64,000 bases of DNA, taken from assembly GCA_000442125.1 (NCBI GenBank), contig KE546965.1, forward strand, positions 930,001-994,000. Reading direction: 5' to 3'. The notes under the pieces were generated by a model. It did no database searches. It was not told the DNA's origin and worked only from the letters and a program-made list of their open reading frames with translations. Every line of letters begins with the position of its first letter. Position 1 is the first letter of the stretch. Source of the DNA: Opeltia flavorubescens. Lineage: Eukaryota; Ascomycota; Lecanoromycetes; Teloschistales; Teloschistaceae. Positions 1 to 10,305 of the stretch are shown here, piece by piece. The position numbers and the translations under genes were made by a program.

Positions 1-668
1 AGGCGACAATTTACCGACCATGTTATCGTATCAAATGCAGAGATCGGCACGAGAAGCTAGGCTTTTGTATACGAAGATATAACGTCGCTCTCTATCCATC
101 AGTCAATATTCTAGGCTCTCACAAGTATACAATTCTAGCCCACTGAGGGAAATATCATTGCTGAATGACTTTCCCATATAGTCGTGGTACCGGTTTTGCA
201 GGCTCGGTGGTACCTTATCTTAGAATATTCGAGACAGGGAATCTGATCACTATGGGCCTGTCGGGAGCGATGGTTGCTTCTACAGATATAGGATAATTAA
301 CATAAAACTGCGATATCTAGTCCCTTCCCCCTGCAACTTTAAAGTCTGCTTTCTCTACTCTAAACAGTCTTCGGCGCATAGGTAGGCAGCAGACTAACAT
401 CTACTCATTGGCTCTACTAGCAGGAGCTTCTAGCTCCTTTTTAAAAAGCATATCTTCCCTCTTACTTACTCTCCAGCTCTACTGGTGAGTGAAGATAGAC
501 AATGATCAAGTTTTTATCATTAGAAAAAGGTGTGATCTACTACGCATGAGTTAGAAAAGCTGCGTGTACATTTCACAAATAGAGAGAACATGATGCTTCT
601 ATCACAACAAAGTCGGGTCGTCAAAACATATACATTCCATCCCCCCCCCTCCCATCACCTCTATAAAT
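1..668. other. Left-edge region, no gene seen
   Basis: No supported coding region. The stretch is moderately AT-rich with a homopolymer-like run of C near 641-650. The only notable reading frame, around 590-802 on the plus strand, is proline-rich purely because of the C-rich strand and is antisense to the 3' end of the next gene. Confidence 0.5.
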
Positions 669-1379
669 TCAACTTATCAAATTCGGCAACGCCACCATCC
701 TCCCCGGCTGCACCGGCCCCCCCACAAGCGTCAGAATATTCACCACAACAAGCACCTTCCCCGCCCAAACCACCACCCGAAACAGTCCCACCCAGCCTCT
801 GATCGCTTTTTCGTTTAGTTTCTGTATGACGTGCAAGATTGTTTCCGAGGGGGAGGAGAATGTGGCGCCGACGTCTCGTGTTTTATGTCTGACTTTTGGG
901 GAGGAGGAGTGGTCAAGGATGATGGAGATGGTGAGGATGAGGTTGCCGTATGTGAAGCTGTAGCTTTGGTTTTGATTGGCGGATGTGGAGGGGGTATTTA
1001 GGGGGAGGGTGGAGAGGGAGGCGAGGATGTTGGTGTATAGAGTATGTAAAGTATTCACGGCTGCGGGAATGGGGGAGATGGATTGCCAGTCGTAAACTGT
1101 GATAGTCATCGGGTGATCATTGGTTCTTTGGCGACGGCGAAGAGAGTTTGGTGGATGGCGTCGTGGCTGGTAGGGTTGGATCTCCTTGGTGAGGAGGAGG
1201 TTATTTAGAATAGAAGTATGGTCTTGTTGGATGTTGCCCTTGCGATTGCTGCTCTCTGGTTGAAGGGGAAGCTTCTGCCCAGGAGCAGCTCGCGCCTCGG
1301 TGTAAAATATGTGAATCGATAGCAGCAAAAGAAGATTGATTATGTATTTAGCAGAGTATCCGCAGCTAAGGTGATGCAT
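669..1379 (-). CDS. Small secreted hypothetical protein
   Basis: A single uninterrupted 236-residue frame that I do not recognise. The N-terminus has a hydrophobic stretch (about residues 13-27, rich in L and I) ending near an A-R-A-A-P site, so secretion by signal peptide is likely. The middle is basic and proline-rich; the second half looks more regular, with a W-Q-S-I-S-P-I-P segment and an aliphatic region. The coding strand is C-rich in the first half and strongly G-rich in the last 150 nt, a pattern shared with clear genes in the window, which supports it being real. No paralogue or partner lies nearby. It may lack or have extra residues at the C-terminus if there is an unrecognised intron. 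Confidence 0.4.
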   Translation of the reverse strand: MHHLSCGYSAKYIINLLLLLSIHIFYTEARAAPGQKLPLQPESSNRKGNIQQDHTSILNNLLLTKEIQPYQPRRHPPNSLRRRQRTNDHPMTITVYDWQSISPIPAAVNTLHTLYTNILASLSTLPLNTPSTSANQNQSYSFTYGNLILTISIILDHSSSPKVRHKTRDVGATFSSPSETILHVIQKLNEKAIRGWVGLFRVVVWAGKVLVVVNILTLVGGPVQPGRMVALPNLIS

Positions 1380-3278
1380 AGGTCGTTAAGTGATCATGGG
1401 GATATGATGTCGTTTTACTAGCCAGTAGCGCATCAATGCCTGCATTGAAGCGAAGCGCTTAGATGCCCATGCGAGTCGGAGAATTCCCAGAACCGAATAT
1501 GAAAGAAAGACAAGAATATGTCGAAGTTATAAGCGATCGAGGTTTTTCACTCTGGTAGATGGTGGGAAAACAAATTTGGAGGTTAGCCCATGAATGGAAT
1601 GACCGGAACTTTTGTTGACTTGCTAGAAAATGAAACGAAAGGGTCTGAACCTATTGCGTTACTGCTATCATGACCGATCGCGCCGAATTGGGCTGCGGAA
1701 GCAGATGGATGGTTTCGACTCAGGTTATTTTCTTCTAATGGAGATGTATGATAAGTCTGTAGATCAATAAGATGGTACAGGTGGACGGCAGCGGTTAATA
1801 ATTTGGGGGAAGAACCATCTACGGGTGATGAGATGTCGGTCGTGAACCTGTTCACCCTTTTATGATCTGCTGGCTGTCCGCTACTGAAGCTGTAAAGCTG
1901 TTCTGGATTGCTAGTCAGTAATGATGTAAACTTCTAACTCGTGCATGCACGACTTTAGGGTTCTTGTTGAAGAGAGACTTGATTTGGGAAATGGTATCAT
2001 TTACAATGACACTAATACCTTTTGCTAAGTTCTAGACTCTATCATAGATCTATATTAACTGATACGGCACAAATCCTACAAGCACAGTTGCAAACTGAAT
2101 ATTCCTCTCGCCTAGCTCCTGTATATTCAGCAACCCTTAGAGATCTCCGTAGCGCCATGGGGCGATGCGATTGTGTCTTTACCCAGCAGGATCTGAGTAT
2201 TCAGACGCCTAGCCCCAGGAATTTTTTTCCGGGAAATGAAAAGACTTATGCTCAATGATCAGGTCTTGAATAACTCCCCTCAGCAGAAGGGATGTATAGA
2301 CCTTACGCTCGGCTAGTGACCGGTTAGTTTACATTAAGAAAAACTCCGGGACCATGGATCATCTAGAATACACACGGGTATAAGAAGAGAGACTGAGCCA
2401 CCCACCCTGTCTTCCTGAGGAGATCGTCAACGCCTTGACGATTGAGACTTACGAAAGCGGCGACCACCCGCCAAGTGCCTCAATGATGGTCTCGAAGATC
2501 GCTCCTGGACACTTTGCAGACAATTCCTGGTGGTCAGCTGGCCCGGATAAGGAATCTAGGTCACTCATATTTTGTTTAGCTTGATGAAATGGGAGGAGGC
2601 GTTTTTCTTGGAGAGGGCAAAGACCATTTGCATCTAACATTCCTGAATCGAGAACAAATTGGGACCACCTGTACCAGACTTCCGGGTCTGGAAAGCGAGA
2701 TTTATGACTGATTTCGTCAATTCATCGGCGGTGGCTGGACGCAAGCAGGTTTAGGGTGATTGACATAATAGAGAAGGGGCTTTGATCAGCTCACCCCAGC
2801 AAGCCGCTTACAGCTTGGTATTTCTGTTTGCAGGTTACTGTGACGAAATGGCGGAGATCTTCTGTTTGTGCCCAGCAGGAAACGTCGTATGACCGACGAG
2901 AGTGACCCTCCAATTCGTCCGTTTGCAGTAGGTGGTCACTCGAAAGAGACTTCAATTCTGTCAGTGGAGCCCCTTTCAATCAATAGTGTGCTGATCGCGG
3001 CATGATTATCCTGTTGACGGACGGACATATTGCCTGATATGGATTTCGAAAGCCTGTTTGAGATTGTTCGTCATTGCCACATTCTGTGAAAGTGAATCTC
3101 GGGATCTTTCGATTCAGACCATGATTCAAATGCAGCGAGCAAACCTCTTCTGGCACCACAGTATAAAAGGAAGCTGCTCGAACGTCGAAGTAAGATCATA
3201 ACCCAGATATCAACATCTCTCAACCAACTATCGATCAAGTCTTCAAAACCAGCTTTATCTTTGCCAAGTTTACTCATC
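1380..3278. other. Gene-poor stretch
   Basis: Only short unsupported frames were seen, all under 91 codons and without recognisable motifs. A pyrimidine-rich, CAA-rich leader immediately before 3279 is probably the 5' untranslated region of the next gene. Confidence 0.5.
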
Positions 3279-4841
3279 ATGTCAAACCCAGTGGCCAAGT
3301 CAACTGGCTCGAAGACCTACATTGAGCTTGGATGGACTGGAGGCCATATCACTTTTGGCAGTGGCTACGATGTTGCTGTCAGTCTTCCACTTTGTGATAC
3401 TGAAGTTCAGCAAAGCTAAGAATATCTTAGAACCGGCAGCTCCGGAGTTCCGCCTTGAAACCTTTTCAACTGGACTCCAGCGTTACCGGGCGCAAATACA
3501 TGCCAAACATGCACACCATCACGACTGCTGATGAGCTCAAGACTCGCATCAAGGCTGATGTATCCGCAACTGTACCTCTTGAGGGGATTGCCATTGAATC
3601 AACCAGCTCTTATCTCCGATCTGTGAAGACCAGCGATAAATCCCTGGTGCAAGTTATCGAGCAAATCATCCAGGATGACCCTGTCCGAGCAAATGCTTAC
3701 GATTTGAAGCTCACCGATGATGCTTCAGGACTTCTAAGCAAGGACCTCAGGGCGTTCACTGAAAAGTATGGCGAGTACTTCGTCTACGGCCACGTATCCC
3801 GAGCTCGGTTTACCGCTGTGTGTAACATCAAAACCTCTTCGATGGAAGTACGGGAGGAGATCAAGAGTTCCCTCACTGGCAAGGCCGGGGACGCGAAGGG
3901 TATCTCTGCAGCATTAGAGAGCTATAACAAGTCCAGAAAAGAACATTGCAGCATGGATATGAATCTCGAGATTGACAGACTCGCGGGCAAAACACCAGAG
4001 AGCCGACCTCACTTCGAGATTGGTGAGCTCGTCAAGGCATACGACCTTTTCCAAAAGGACTTTAAGACAACTCCTTACATGGCATTATTGTGCCACTATT
4101 CAGTACTTGATCCGCGCTTCCCTACGCCGCAAAATCAGTTCCAGTATCTCGGCTCAAAGATCTCCGCGGCTTACCAGAGTCTGTACATGGCGCAGAATGA
4201 CTTAAGTCATTCTCAAATGGTCCAGGCTGATGCCTTTTCTTCGGAAATTGCTAAAGCTTGCGACTTGGTCAAGTTTCTTGATGTGAACGATGAAAAAGCC
4301 GTCGCCAATATGCACAAGATTGTACAGGATTGTCTCGAACAAGTTGAACGCTGGCGTTTGCGCTTTGATCTCCAGAGCGACGCAAAGAAACTCGAAAACA
4401 GGAATTTGAAGTAAAGCCCCTTTCACTGGCTCTTGCCCCCTACATTCATACTAAGCCGTTGCTAGTGACCTATGGATCAGCTCTGGCGACCAGAAGGAGT
4501 GGTCCAGCGGCAAACTCGGCGTGAATGGTGATCCAAAATACTCTAGCCTTGATGCCGATGTCAAACATCGACGAGAGACCTTCCAGCGGGAGTGGAAAGC
4601 TTCACGCCAGTACCAAACCTACGATTTAGGTGACAGCCAGGACCTAGTGATTGGCTACCGCGTTGTCAACGAATGGAACAACAACGAGAATGGTTGGTTC
4701 AAGCGACATCATGGGGCGATCGGCCAGGATAGTTCGGTCAAGGTCGAGTTTTGTGCAGAAACCTGGCGAGGTTGTAGTTGGTCTGTTGATGTCTGGACCG
4801 TGTCCAAGACATTGTATGAGACCAAGCCAGCACCGAATTGA
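3279..4841 (+). CDS. MACPF-like domain protein, 3 exons
   Basis: Deduced exons are 3279-3377, 3431-4410 and 4466-4841, giving 484 residues. Introns of 53 and 55 nt have GTCAGT/GTAAAG donors, GCTAAG/ACTAAG branch sites and TTAG/CTAG acceptors, and both restore the frame. The N-terminus carries an F-G-S-G-Y-D motif (residues 26-31), and a Y-G-E-Y-F-V-Y-G-H block lies near residue 146. These resemble the start and the Y-G-T-H-(F/Y) signature of membrane-attack-complex/perforin family proteins found singly in fungi. There is no signal peptide, as expected for cytosolic fungal members. The C-terminal 100 residues are rich in W and D and resemble no domain I know. Family assignment is tentative: the classical G-G after the signature is not conserved. 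A pore-forming or membrane-binding role is inference only. Confidence 0.6.
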
Positions 4842-5626
4842 GTCTTAAGGACGGCGATTAAGAGAAAGGTACGGTATGGAGTGATTGTCACATTTCATGC
4901 GCCTGTCGCATTGCCGTTCATTACTTGTCGGAGCAAGAAGATGCTGCGAATTAGTTTCCTTTTGTCTTGCATTAATAATCTGGTAGCTCATCTCGTAGTA
5001 CGTGGAAAAGCTCTTCGGTTGTTTCTGACAAGCCACCGTTGATGTTAAATGTGTGATGTCAACGAGAGGTTTTTCTTATCCGTGACATCTTGTCCAGCAG
5101 CAAATTGTCTGATAGTTCTCTCCATGACCCCATTTGTTGAGGTTGATGGGCCAGCAGTCAAATTAGCCCACAATCTGCCAATAACCAAGTCCTCTCGAGG
5201 GCCCCCTTTGGTCCAGAATTTCACTTTGACGAAATTTGATACCTACATCGACTCGGAACAGAGCTTCAATGGTGCCATACTCCAATAGTGATGTCATGTA
5301 TTGTCCGTGAGCGCATGCCGCATAGGAGGAAGTATTGGACAACCTAGCAGCTTATACCAAGGAGGCAAGCCCTCTGATATTTTCCCTGGCGAAAACGTAT
5401 ATTGCATGCCAAAGGTTGCGATTCAGCTGTCAGTAAAAAATGCGGCGCTGCGCTAACGGGAAGACCCTGGTTCTTAACCTCTTTAGTATTCCGAGACAAG
5501 CAATGATCACCCCAATCACCTTAACATCAAGCTCGATGCTTGATCGGACATCATCCCGATCAACCTCAAGCCCCCGACATTGTACCACTGACTAAAAATT
5601 GTCTTTCTTAGGCGATTAAACTCGTG
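4842..5626. other. Intergenic, no gene seen
   Basis: Plus-strand frames around 5049-5288 have no recognisable motif and no good start context. Nothing else supported. Confidence 0.4.
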
Positions 5627-7310
5627 TCAAACACATTCAGCCTTTTGCTGGCACACTGACTGCAAAGCTGTGGCGAAGCAGGTCCATGGCGTTGGTCTCA
5701 TGGAGCATAGGAGACATAGATCTAAATCGCTAATGTACAGTAGCTGGTATAGAATCATCATATTGACATGCATTGAGAATGAGCCTTTCAGAGTCCCACA
5801 GAACGAGGAGGGTGCATAGCCCTGCATCTTAGCGTATTTTGGCTGCTCCTCAGGATCATATGTAATAAATCTGCGGCGGACCCCAGACGACAATTAATTC
5901 GTTGAGGCAGCCATCGTCCGCGAATTCTTTGAAGGAGTCCGTCCATTTCTGGCGACGGCCAAACGAACGGGCATTTACGTACGAGAATCTTTCGGTATCT
6001 TCTGGGCCACTTGCCATGGCTTATCCATAATTGCAATCATTTTGGTGCATGTCAGGTAAACAGGTAGCCCTGATCATGATGATACACCGCTGGCGTCAGC
6101 TTGCATCTAAATTATCCACATTTGCGGAGATGGGCCCCCAATAGAGGTTGCAATCCAAATGATGTTCCAGATTGGTATTTTGATACTCTGATCGGGCGAA
6201 AGGTGACCGTATACACCACCCTGCTCAATCTTCCCTTGGGTAGTAGGTTTGTTCCAAGACATGTCCGATAGCGTCAGTAATGTTTGGATTGTTATCCAAT
6301 TCCTCTTTGGGCAGCGGTGTGGCCCATGTCTTTGTCTTTTCATTATACGCTCTCAGATTGTGGTTGATTCCTCGAACCGAACCGTTCCTCATCGACGTTG
6401 TAACTGGTCTGTATCTTCATGATTTACATCACACGCCTCTTTGTAATTTTTGGGCTGCTGCCCTTTTTGACTGTCCCGCAACCACTCGAAGTCATTGAAG
6501 TGATGCAAGAACGACTGCCGATGGAGGGGGTCTCAGATCGCTGTTCGAAAAGCAATGGCCGTGCAAATGAGAAAGCGACTTTGCTCTTCGAACAACCGAA
6601 GTGCTGGTTGCCTCATGGTGATTTTTACATTCGACAGTCAGCTCATAAGTGTTAGCTAATCTTAGTCTATAGAGGATTGCAGCGACGGCACACTTCCATG
6701 CTGCAATCTTAGTGTTTGATATTGTGGCTTCTTTCCGAAGTGCAAATCCAAACAACTTTGCTATCGTCCAGTAAAAGGTGAAGTATCTCTGATCATCCAA
6801 GGTCTTCCTTTGCTTCAGCTGACTCGATACAACCCGGATGAGATTTAATGTACTTCCTGGCGATGAGGCAACCATTGTGTGAACGGTCGTGATCGAGAGT
6901 AAGAGTATGGCGATCTCATTTATTGTATTGGAAAGATGAAAGATAGCAGGATTTATAACGTGCAGATACATCATTGTTGTAGGTTCTCCAGATTTAGGCG
7001 ACATTAGCGCACCTAGAGTAGCAAAAATTTGTGCCATCGCTGCGAAGTCCAAAGAACTGTTGAAAGATAATCGAATGAGTGATTTGGCACCCTTACCAAT
7101 GGAGATGGGTGAAACATTTTGAGCCCAATTATGTTAGAAATCAACGAGCAGTCGCTCTCCTCTGCTTCGTCCTCGTTGATGAAAATCATGGTTGATTTAC
7201 GATTATCGGGAACCAAGGATATCTCTTTCGATTCGCTTGCCAGTGTAGCTCGTTTCCGAATTTTTTATGCCAAGGCGATATCTCTTGGCATATCATCACC
7301 TTGACATCGC
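5627..7310 (-). pseudogene. Fragmented coding remnants, minus strand
   Basis: Several minus-strand segments look like protein-coding sequence but do not form one open gene. An intact mini-frame of 53 residues starts at 6017 (M-A-S-G-P-E-D-T-E-R) and ends at 5856. A 186-codon frame occupies 7052-6492 and has two hydrophobic segments. An upstream acidic piece lies at 7216-7090. Possible introns between them (for example a GTAAGG donor near 7097) do not restore frame under the splice sites I tested, and the frame breaks again between 6430 and 6110. I do not recognise the family. It may be one decayed membrane protein gene or a multi-exon gene whose structure I could not solve. Confidence 0.35.
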
Positions 7311-7632
7311 CGGTGCGTCAGTTAGGGGATCTTAACGTCACCAAATGATCGTAAAGACCTCCAATGATGGGCGACTCGAGAAAACAGCATTTTCCGAGAG
7401 CAAGCTATACCCCACATCGACCAGCGTCAGAGCTTGGATGGATTAGGGAGGAATTCTTGGAGACGAAGTTTTGAATCAGTCCGTAAGCACAGTATACACC
7501 AGAAACTCTCCCGATACAGTTTTGACTTGTGATGAGGCAGAAGCGACTTGAGTATTCCTGCCTATTAACAACGGAGAACTTTCTGATCTTTCTGCACTCG
7601 ACCATCACAGCTTGTCTAAAACTACCCCGTCA

Positions 7633-8165
7633 CTACTCGGATGCTGAGCGACCATTCAAATCACCGTCTTCTCCTTCGGCCCCGGCAAAAAAGCTCTCGA
7701 ACCTCGCAGCAGAAAGGGCTGGTGTCATGCTCAAAGGATCACCGCTATCCCCAGCAGTTGAACCACTGTCCCCACAGCCAAATCTTTCGATCCCCATCAC
7801 GAGTGCCTCTTCTTTCATACTCATCAATGCCACGTCACCTCCATGATATCTCATCACCAAATATTCCAACGCCAAGTCGATCGCTTTTTTGACTCCCGCA
7901 TGAAGACCGTGTCATCTCCCAAGGTTCTCCTCACGGTCAAGTCGATCGCAAGTCCTCAATGATTCTCCACCAGATCATTAAACCTCTGGAGCATCCAGGC
8001 GCCAATTCTAGGACTACTTGCCACATGGCTTCTTACTTCGATCATCCGAGCATCCTCATCTCAGCTACATGGCTAATTACCCTCCTAGCCTTTGACCACG
8101 ACTCAGGTACCGCTCCTTGAATGGCCGAAAGCACGCTGCAGCCCATGAAAGAATATGTCCACTCC
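7633..8165 (-). pseudogene. Decayed gene remnant, minus strand
   Basis: Reading the minus strand from about 8165 to 7633 gives convincing coding sequence split by an in-frame stop near 7957 and a frame change at a run of six A near 7890. Recognisable pieces include a W-M-L-Q-R-F-N-D-L-V-E-N segment followed by D-L-T-V-R-R-T-L-G-D, and after the frame change a 90-residue tail ending at 7633. The family is not recognised. The frame change lies in a homopolymer, so a sequencing error could be responsible for that single event, but not for the stop. Confidence 0.4.
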
Positions 8166-8172
8166 ATAGAGC

Positions 8173-8883
8173 TTGTTTCTAATCAGACACAGTAGTGTAT
8201 CGATATTTCCATCGTCACTTGACTGGTGGCCAGCACTTAAATTTCACTCGATCGCCCCGAGGGATTCTCACTGCGACCTGAACTTCCTTCATGCTCTCCA
8301 CACCACACCATGCCGGATGTTCCGACTGTCCATGGACCGATCAAACGCCTTGATATGTAGCCTCGGAACGCTCGGATCAGAGTATCCCCGACCAGAAGAC
8401 CTAGCTCAGAGCCTTGGATTGATATCCACAGTGTGGATAATCAATGCAGATGAGCGAATTCTGCGCTGACCCCCAGAATCTGGGCGTCTTGGCGATGCAT
8501 GGAAATCGATGTCTCGACCGCCCTTCGCCAAGATAGTCAGCTGACTCGAATCTTATTACCAAGACTTCGAGCGTGATATGTACAGAGATGCGCTCCGCTA
8601 ATCTCTGTACAACATCGAAGATACTTGGCAGGTTGGATTCCTTGTTGTGGGGTTTATATATATACTCTGGGCGTCAGAAGGATAGCCCGAAAAGGATGTC
8701 TCCGATGCAGTCATCATTGAAGCTGTATGTCGAGGAGCAGTGATAGGATTGCTCGCTTTCACAGACTCTTGGTATGTGTTGTGATCTGTTGAATCGGTGG
8801 ATGATGCCTCCACTAGGGTGTACTTACGGCCGGAGGAAATGGACGTAGAACTCTATAAAGGACTCCTCTCTTCGCTGCTTTGT
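8173..8883 (+). pseudogene. Decayed gene remnant with in-frame stops
   Basis: One plus-strand frame stays coding-like for about 700 nt but is interrupted by at least five stops. Between stops it reads smoothly, for example Y-Y-Q-D-F-E-R-D-M-Y-R-D-A-L-R and a hydrophobic V-G-F-L-V-V-G-F-I-Y-I segment. Four of the stops can be explained by single C-to-T changes in CGA, CAA or CAG codons, the direction expected from repeat-induced point mutation or ordinary cytosine deamination. The protein family is not recognised. The hydrophobic segment suggests it was a membrane protein. Confidence 0.45.
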
Positions 8884-9001
8884 TGAAGAGACAACCCATC
8901 TTGTCCCCAAGTCCAACATTCAAAAAACCACTCACTAAAATTCACACACACATCAATTCTCCTTCTTACAAATCTGCTTCTCGTCACACTGTTTGGTCAA
9001 T

Positions 9002-9479
9002 ATGCATCTCACTTCCCTTCTCGCTATCCCTACCACGCTATTCTTCCTTGCCTCTGGCGCCCACGGCTGGGCGCAGGCGGCAGATGGGAGGTGGATCGCA
9101 AACAACACATGGTACACAATCAGAGGCAGTATGTCCGCTCCTCTCTTCTTCCATAGCAACACACTGTCGAGGTCAATAATTTTAATAAACCCCCCTCTGA
9201 ATTCTGATTTTTCTGCAGCCAAAGTCCACGAACCGTGCACTCAGCGAAACACGAATAACATCCTGTCCAGGGGGACAAGATGCGAGTATTGGATCAACCC
9301 CAGAGGCGAGACAAGGGTGGGAAGTAAGTTGATTCCCTGAAACAATTTTCATCTAATAAATTTTCTCGAGGAGTGGTCGTTTTTTGGTGCTATTGAGTTT
9401 TCGCTGACGTGAGTGCTACTGTACTGCAGCTTGCGGTATCGTAGCTGGCGCGGTTCAATGCGTCCATTGGCCTTCTTAG
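9002..9479 (+). CDS. Small secreted cysteine-containing protein, 3 exons
   Basis: Deduced exons are 9002-9128, 9219-9323 and 9430-9479, giving 93 residues. Donors GTATGT and GTAAGT and acceptors TGCAG (both) are strong, and all phases agree. Residues 1-22 form a clear signal peptide (hydrophobic T-T-L-F-F-L-A-S-G-A-H-G core). The mature part is about 70 residues with four cysteines: E-P-C, R-C-E, T-C-G and Q-C-V, enough for two disulfides. Small size, secretion, cysteines and a position in a gene-poor stretch among decayed genes match the usual profile of a fungal effector candidate. No named family is recognised. The start was chosen at the ATG directly before the signal peptide, after a CT- and CA-rich leader. 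Confidence 0.7.
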
Positions 9480-9482
9480 GGT

Positions 9483-10054
9483 TCACGCAGCGCGCGGGAG
9501 AGAAGAAGGGTTTTTGCCATCTCTTGACAGTAACACCTCGTTTCCTCGCGATGAGAACTTTTGGGGAGTAAATGTTGCGGGTCTGTCGGTTTTCCATATC
9601 TGTGAGAGGAGGCTGTCGTAGAGATATGAGCGCAAAGTGTGGCGTTTGATTTCGAGAGGGACGGATGTTTGTGCGAGTTTTGTTGAAGTTTTGTCGAAAC
9701 GGGTCCAATTGGAACCAGAACAGCTCATTACGATACGCAATGACTAAGATCATTGAGACCATTCGGTTGTAGTTTGGATTCATACACTCATTGGCTTTTA
9801 TTTTTCCTACCGAAGTTCTTGTGGAGAGTAGCAGTTGAAGAGTATGGAATTTGATTCGACTTGTTGACTGTTGTTGCGAAATTATCACCACGAAATAGCA
9901 TCTCCAAATGCTGGCATGTCAACCGTCGGAACGAGGCGCATCGGCGTGAAGTTGTTTCGGCAGTACCTAATGCACGCACTGTAAAATGCTGGGGTATTAT
10001 CGAGGACAGCTTTGATTTTTGAAGCCCCCGAATGGGTTGATTTTGTCTTCTCAC
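9483..10054 (-). pseudogene. Coding remnant, minus strand
   Basis: Coding-like sequence switches frame along the minus strand: a segment around 10040-9900 (A-S-K-I-K-A-V-L-D-N-T-P) and another at 9740-9483 cannot be read together, and stops lie between them. The pieces are about 80 residues each and show no domain I recognise. This is probably a decayed gene tail-to-tail with the small secreted protein gene. Confidence 0.3.
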
Positions 10055-10305
10055 ATTGTATTCACGCGCTAGGACTGCCTTTTACCTTGCCCCTTTCAAA
10101 ATCGCAGTCGCTCTGAGTGATGCTGTTCTCAGAGTTATCGACTGGCAAGGGAAATGATAAGCGAAATGATAATATTGCTGACAGATCCTTCTCCCCACAA
10201 TTATACCAAGCTGTGACAATCACGTCTTTGGGGGAAATGTGCAAGCTTCATAAATGCGTATGTGATTTCCTGTGCTCTCAGCTATATAATGAACATTCCA
10301 ATTGT

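Noticed and set aside
590-802. Plus-strand proline-rich frame
   Set aside because: Arises from a C-rich strand antisense to the secreted-protein gene; no start context or motif.
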